NCBI GenBank assembly: GCA_025963645.1
Contig: JAOQAI010000017.1
Location: 1-64,000, forward strand
DNA from: Flaviaestuariibacter sp.
GTDB taxonomy: Bacteria; Bacteroidota; Bacteroidia; Chitinophagales; Chitinophagaceae
Length of the DNA: 64,000 nt
Direction of reading: 5' to 3'
Made by a program: the position numbers and the translations under genes. How positions within the stretch are numbered: position 1 is the first letter of the stretch; each line of letters opens with the position of its first letter. This document shows positions 61,750 to 64,000 of this stretch, piece after piece. The notes under the pieces are model-generated. The model searched no databases and was not told the origin of the DNA. It saw only the letters and a list, made by a program, of their open reading frames with translations.

Positions 61750-61868
61750 CCACTCACCACTCACCACTCACCACTCACCACTCACCACTCACCACTCACC
61801 ACTCACCACTCACCACTCACCACTCACCACTCACCACTCACCACTCACCACTCACCACTCACCACTCA
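61750..61868. repeat. Heptanucleotide microsatellite, 17 perfect CCACTCA units
   Basis: 119 bp of uninterrupted 7-bp repeats occupy most of the gap between the manC-type gene stop and the four-helix-bundle gene. On the minus strand the unit is TGAGTGG. Perfect copies imply recent expansion or active slippage. Confidence 0.95.
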
Positions 61869-62975
61869 CTACAAATACTGATCGCCAATATTCCGCTTCA
61901 CTTCTGCTACGTAATCCTTGATCTCCTGCTCTTTTTCTTTTTTACAAATGAGCAGCACGTCTTTGGTATCTACCACGATAAAGTCATCAAGCCCCTGCAG
62001 GATCACCAGCTTATCGGGCTGCGTGTGCACCACGCATTTGGTGGCGTCTATCACCATCACGCTGTCGCCCGCACAGGCATTTTCCAGGTAATCTTTTTCC
62101 ATATTCTCCCAGGCGCTGTTCCAGGTGCCGAGGTCGCTCCAGCCAAAGGCGGCGGGAATGACATATACGTTGTCCGCTTTTTCCATAATGCCAAAATCAA
62201 TGGAGATCGTGATGCATTGGGGGTAAATGCTTTCGATCATGCCTTTTTCTTCCGGGGTGTTATACTTTTCCGCTTCGGCAGAAAACAGCTCGTGCATTTC
62301 GGGCAGATACTTTTCAAACGCGGCAATGATGCGGCTTGCCTGCCACACAAAAATGCCGGCGTTCCAGAGGAAGTCCCCGCTATCTATAAAGGTTTGGGCC
62401 AGTTCTTTGCCTGGCTTTTCGGTAAAGGTTTTTACCTTCGAGATTGAAGGCGCTACTTCTCCCATCTCGTGTTGAATATAGCCGTATCCCGTGTTTGGGT
62501 GGCTTGGCTTAATGCCAATAGTAACCAATGCGTTCAGGTGATTGACAAAGGACAGGGCATTGGCACAAACGTCCAAAAACTTGTCGTTGTCCAATATCAG
62601 GTGGTCAGCCGGCGCAATAATTAGCGATGCTTCCGGATCCTTCTGAAAAAGCTTAAAAGAGATATAAGCAATGCAGGGAGCGGTGTTCTTTCGAAAGGGC
62701 TCGCCAATGATATTCTCTTCGGGTAACTCTGGCAATTGTTCTTTCACCAGTTCCATATAATCATCAGATGTTACAACGAAAATATTTTCCAGCGGCACGA
62801 TAGACCGGAAGCGTTCCATTGTTTGCTGGATCAGAGTACTGCCGGCGCCCAGTATATCCAGGAACTGTTTAGGCAAATGGGTCCGGCTAACCGGCCAAAA
62901 CCGGGAGCCAATACCCCCTGCCATGATGGCTATGTAGGTATGGCTATTGATATTCTTTTTCAGAAATGCGTTCAT
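61869..62975 (-). CDS. manC: Mannose-1-phosphate guanylyltransferase
   Basis: The 368-residue protein has the nucleotidyltransferase signature YIAIMAGGIGSRFWPVSRTH and LPKQFLDILGAGSTLIQQTM, then EPFRKNTAPCIAYISF, the FTEKPGKELAQTFIDSGDFL block, WNAGIFVW and AFGWSDLGTWNS. It makes GDP-mannose for glycan synthesis. It has only the transferase domain, lacking the phosphomannose isomerase half of bifunctional AlgA/ManC proteins. It lies 5 bp after the arabinose-5-phosphate isomerase gene, forming a sugar-nucleotide operon. Its last codons abut the microsatellite. Confidence 0.93.
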   Translation of the reverse strand: MNAFLKKNINSHTYIAIMAGGIGSRFWPVSRTHLPKQFLDILGAGSTLIQQTMERFRSIVPLENIFVVTSDDYMELVKEQLPELPEENIIGEPFRKNTAPCIAYISFKLFQKDPEASLIIAPADHLILDNDKFLDVCANALSFVNHLNALVTIGIKPSHPNTGYGYIQHEMGEVAPSISKVKTFTEKPGKELAQTFIDSGDFLWNAGIFVWQASRIIAAFEKYLPEMHELFSAEAEKYNTPEEKGMIESIYPQCITISIDFGIMEKADNVYVIPAAFGWSDLGTWNSAWENMEKDYLENACAGDSVMVIDATKCVVHTQPDKLVILQGLDDFIVVDTKDVLLICKKEKEQEIKDYVAEVKRNIGDQYL

Positions 62976-62980
62976 AAGTG

Positions 62981-63946
62981 TCAGATCAATCCTTCTTTAA
63001 TCAGGTCGTGTAAGTGAATTACGCCTACATATTGTTTTCCATCGGCTACAATCAGTTGCGTGATACCATTCGTCCGCATCAAACCTAAGGCATTCACAGC
63101 CATTTCCCCCGATTCGATCGTCTTTGGGTTTTCCGTCATAATATGCCCCGCCTGAATACCCTCTAAACTATTGGCTTTCTCCAGCATGCGCCGCAGGTCA
63201 CCGTCCGTGATGACGCCTGCCAGCTCACCCGCATTATTCAGCACAGCGGTCATCCCCAGCCGTTTTTTAGTGATCTCGATGATCACCTCTTTTAGATTTT
63301 GCTCCACTGTCACTACCGGCTTTTCGTGGTTAGCACAAAGGTCGCTCACCCGCAGGTATAGCTTTTTACCTAAGGCGCCGCCGGGATGCAATTTGGCAAA
63401 GTCGGAGATCTCAAAACCCCGGTGTTCCATTAAACAGACCGCCAATGCATCACCCATGACAAGCTGTGCCGTCGTGCTGGTTGTCGGCGCGAGGTTATTG
63501 GGACAAGCTTCCTGCGTAACAGTAGTATTCAATACAAAATTTGAATGCTTTGCCAGGAAGGACTCCATATTGCCCACCATCCCGATCACGCAATTGCCAA
63601 AGTTTTTAATAAGCGGCACCAGCACTTTTATCTCCGGGCTCTCGCCACTTTTAGAGATAATGATGACCACATCATTCTGTTGTACCATCCCGAGGTCGCC
63701 ATGGATGGCGTCTGCTGCATGCAGAAAGATAGAAGGTGCGCCGGTGGAATTTAAGGTGGCTACGATCTTTTGGGCAATGATGGCACTTTTCCCAATACCG
63801 CTAACAACGATGCGTCCGGTGCAGGCCGCCAAGGTGTTGATCACTTCCTCAAACCCAGCTAATTGACCGGTCAGGTTTTGAACGGCTTCCGCTTCCATCC
63901 GGATGGTGCGCAGCGCTGCTTCTACAATGTTCGTTTCCTTTTTCAA
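62981..63946 (-). CDS. kdsD: D-arabinose-5-phosphate isomerase (KpsF/GutQ family)
   Basis: The 321-residue protein has an N-terminal SIS domain (GRIVVSGIGKSAIIAQKIVA, HAADAIHGDLGMVQQNDVVI, ISKSGESPEI, PTTSTTAQLVMGDALAV) and two C-terminal CBS domains (KRLGMTAVLNNAGELAGVIT, NGITQLIVADGKQYVGVIHL). It converts ribulose 5-phosphate to arabinose 5-phosphate for Kdo, the inner-core sugar of lipopolysaccharide. The start is a TTG at 63946, 5 nt after an exact -7 box TAATTTTG; the next in-frame ATG is 16 codons on. It leads the operon with manC. Confidence 0.92.
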   Translation of the reverse strand: MKKETNIVEAALRTIRMEAEAVQNLTGQLAGFEEVINTLAACTGRIVVSGIGKSAIIAQKIVATLNSTGAPSIFLHAADAIHGDLGMVQQNDVVIIISKSGESPEIKVLVPLIKNFGNCVIGMVGNMESFLAKHSNFVLNTTVTQEACPNNLAPTTSTTAQLVMGDALAVCLMEHRGFEISDFAKLHPGGALGKKLYLRVSDLCANHEKPVVTVEQNLKEVIIEITKKRLGMTAVLNNAGELAGVITDGDLRRMLEKANSLEGIQAGHIMTENPKTIESGEMAVNALGLMRTNGITQLIVADGKQYVGVIHLHDLIKEGLI

Positions 63947-63951
63947 GCGGT

Positions 63952-63959
63952 CAAAATTA
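63952..63959 (-). promoter_or_regulatory. -7 box TAATTTTG, 5 nt before the kdsD TTG start
   Basis: An exact TAnnTTTG match on the minus strand. It supports the TTG start and a leaderless transcript of the kdsD-manC operon. Confidence 0.6.
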
Positions 63960-64000
63960 GTCCTTTACTGCTATCTACGTTAGAAACCTTAGTTATAAGA

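Noticed and set aside
61639-61921. Open frames encoding HHSPLTT or similar heptapeptide repeats across the CCACTCA microsatellite
   Set aside because: A 7-bp repeat is open in all frames with a 7-residue period by necessity; there is no start context or non-repeat domain, so these are not genes.

Overview
The window is chromosomal DNA of a Bacteroidota bacterium, most likely a Chitinophagaceae member (inference). The support is the Bacteroidota-type -7 promoter TAnnTTTG at many genes, the lineage-typical proteins DUF5606 and DUF4242, a Rho factor with a long low-complexity insert, futalosine-pathway menaquinone synthesis (mqnC), a TonB-receptor-like outer membrane protein, and many short lipoproteins and secreted peptidases. 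No rRNA, tRNA, prophage, CRISPR array or intact insertion sequence was recognised. Most of the window is ordinary housekeeping and envelope biology.

Layout. 1-4.7 kb: 5' part of a TonB-receptor-like protein, a 30-bp perfect inverted-repeat element, DUF5606, an M3 oligopeptidase and an MtfA-like peptidase. 4.7-6.0 kb: a graveyard of gene fragments (IS3 transposase, NTF2-like, truncated SRPBCC, formylglycine-generating-enzyme-like). 6-9.2 kb: cupin, alpha/beta hydrolase and acetyltransferase facing a divergent AraC regulator. 9.3-16 kb: GH13 amylase, VOC protein, TetR/cupin pair, oxidoreductase and M43 protease. 16-22 kb: GT39 transferase with a decayed GtrA remnant, a 39-residue membrane protein, ABC-F ATPase and PAP2 phosphatase. 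22-26.5 kb: a tightly overlapping sensory operon (unknown protein, multi-TM protein, histidine kinase, NarL-type regulator) next to mqnC. 26.5-41 kb: peptidases (aspartyl-PDZ, an M16 pair, S9), YihY, GHL10, MarR, radical SAM, GH25, SCO and Fur. 41-46.6 kb: M16 pseudogene, PadR-PspC operon, a heptad-repeat protein, and small AT-rich genes flanked by shared cassette-like repeats. 47-64 kb: dioxygenase, ExbD, Usp, AsnS, Rho, the selU-X-selD tRNA selenouridine operon, ctlX/PCD, aminotransferase, RidA, exonuclease, a four-helix-bundle gene, ManC-type transferase and arabinose-5-phosphate isomerase.

The main cross-cutting observations are these. (1) Six exact TAnnTTTG elements lie only 4-5 nt before ATG, GTG or TTG starts, predicting leaderless mRNAs and fixing several non-ATG starts. 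(2) A family of period-7/8 microsatellite elements, often with inverted arms, is scattered between genes and has also entered the selU reading frame, which additionally carries a copy of the C/G-rich palindromic element seen at 1.2-1.4 kb. (3) A 21-bp tandem array encodes a heptad-repeat protein. (4) Several small AT-rich genes share flanking motifs suggestive of mobile cassettes. (5) At least six decayed or frameshifted genes can be read by eye.
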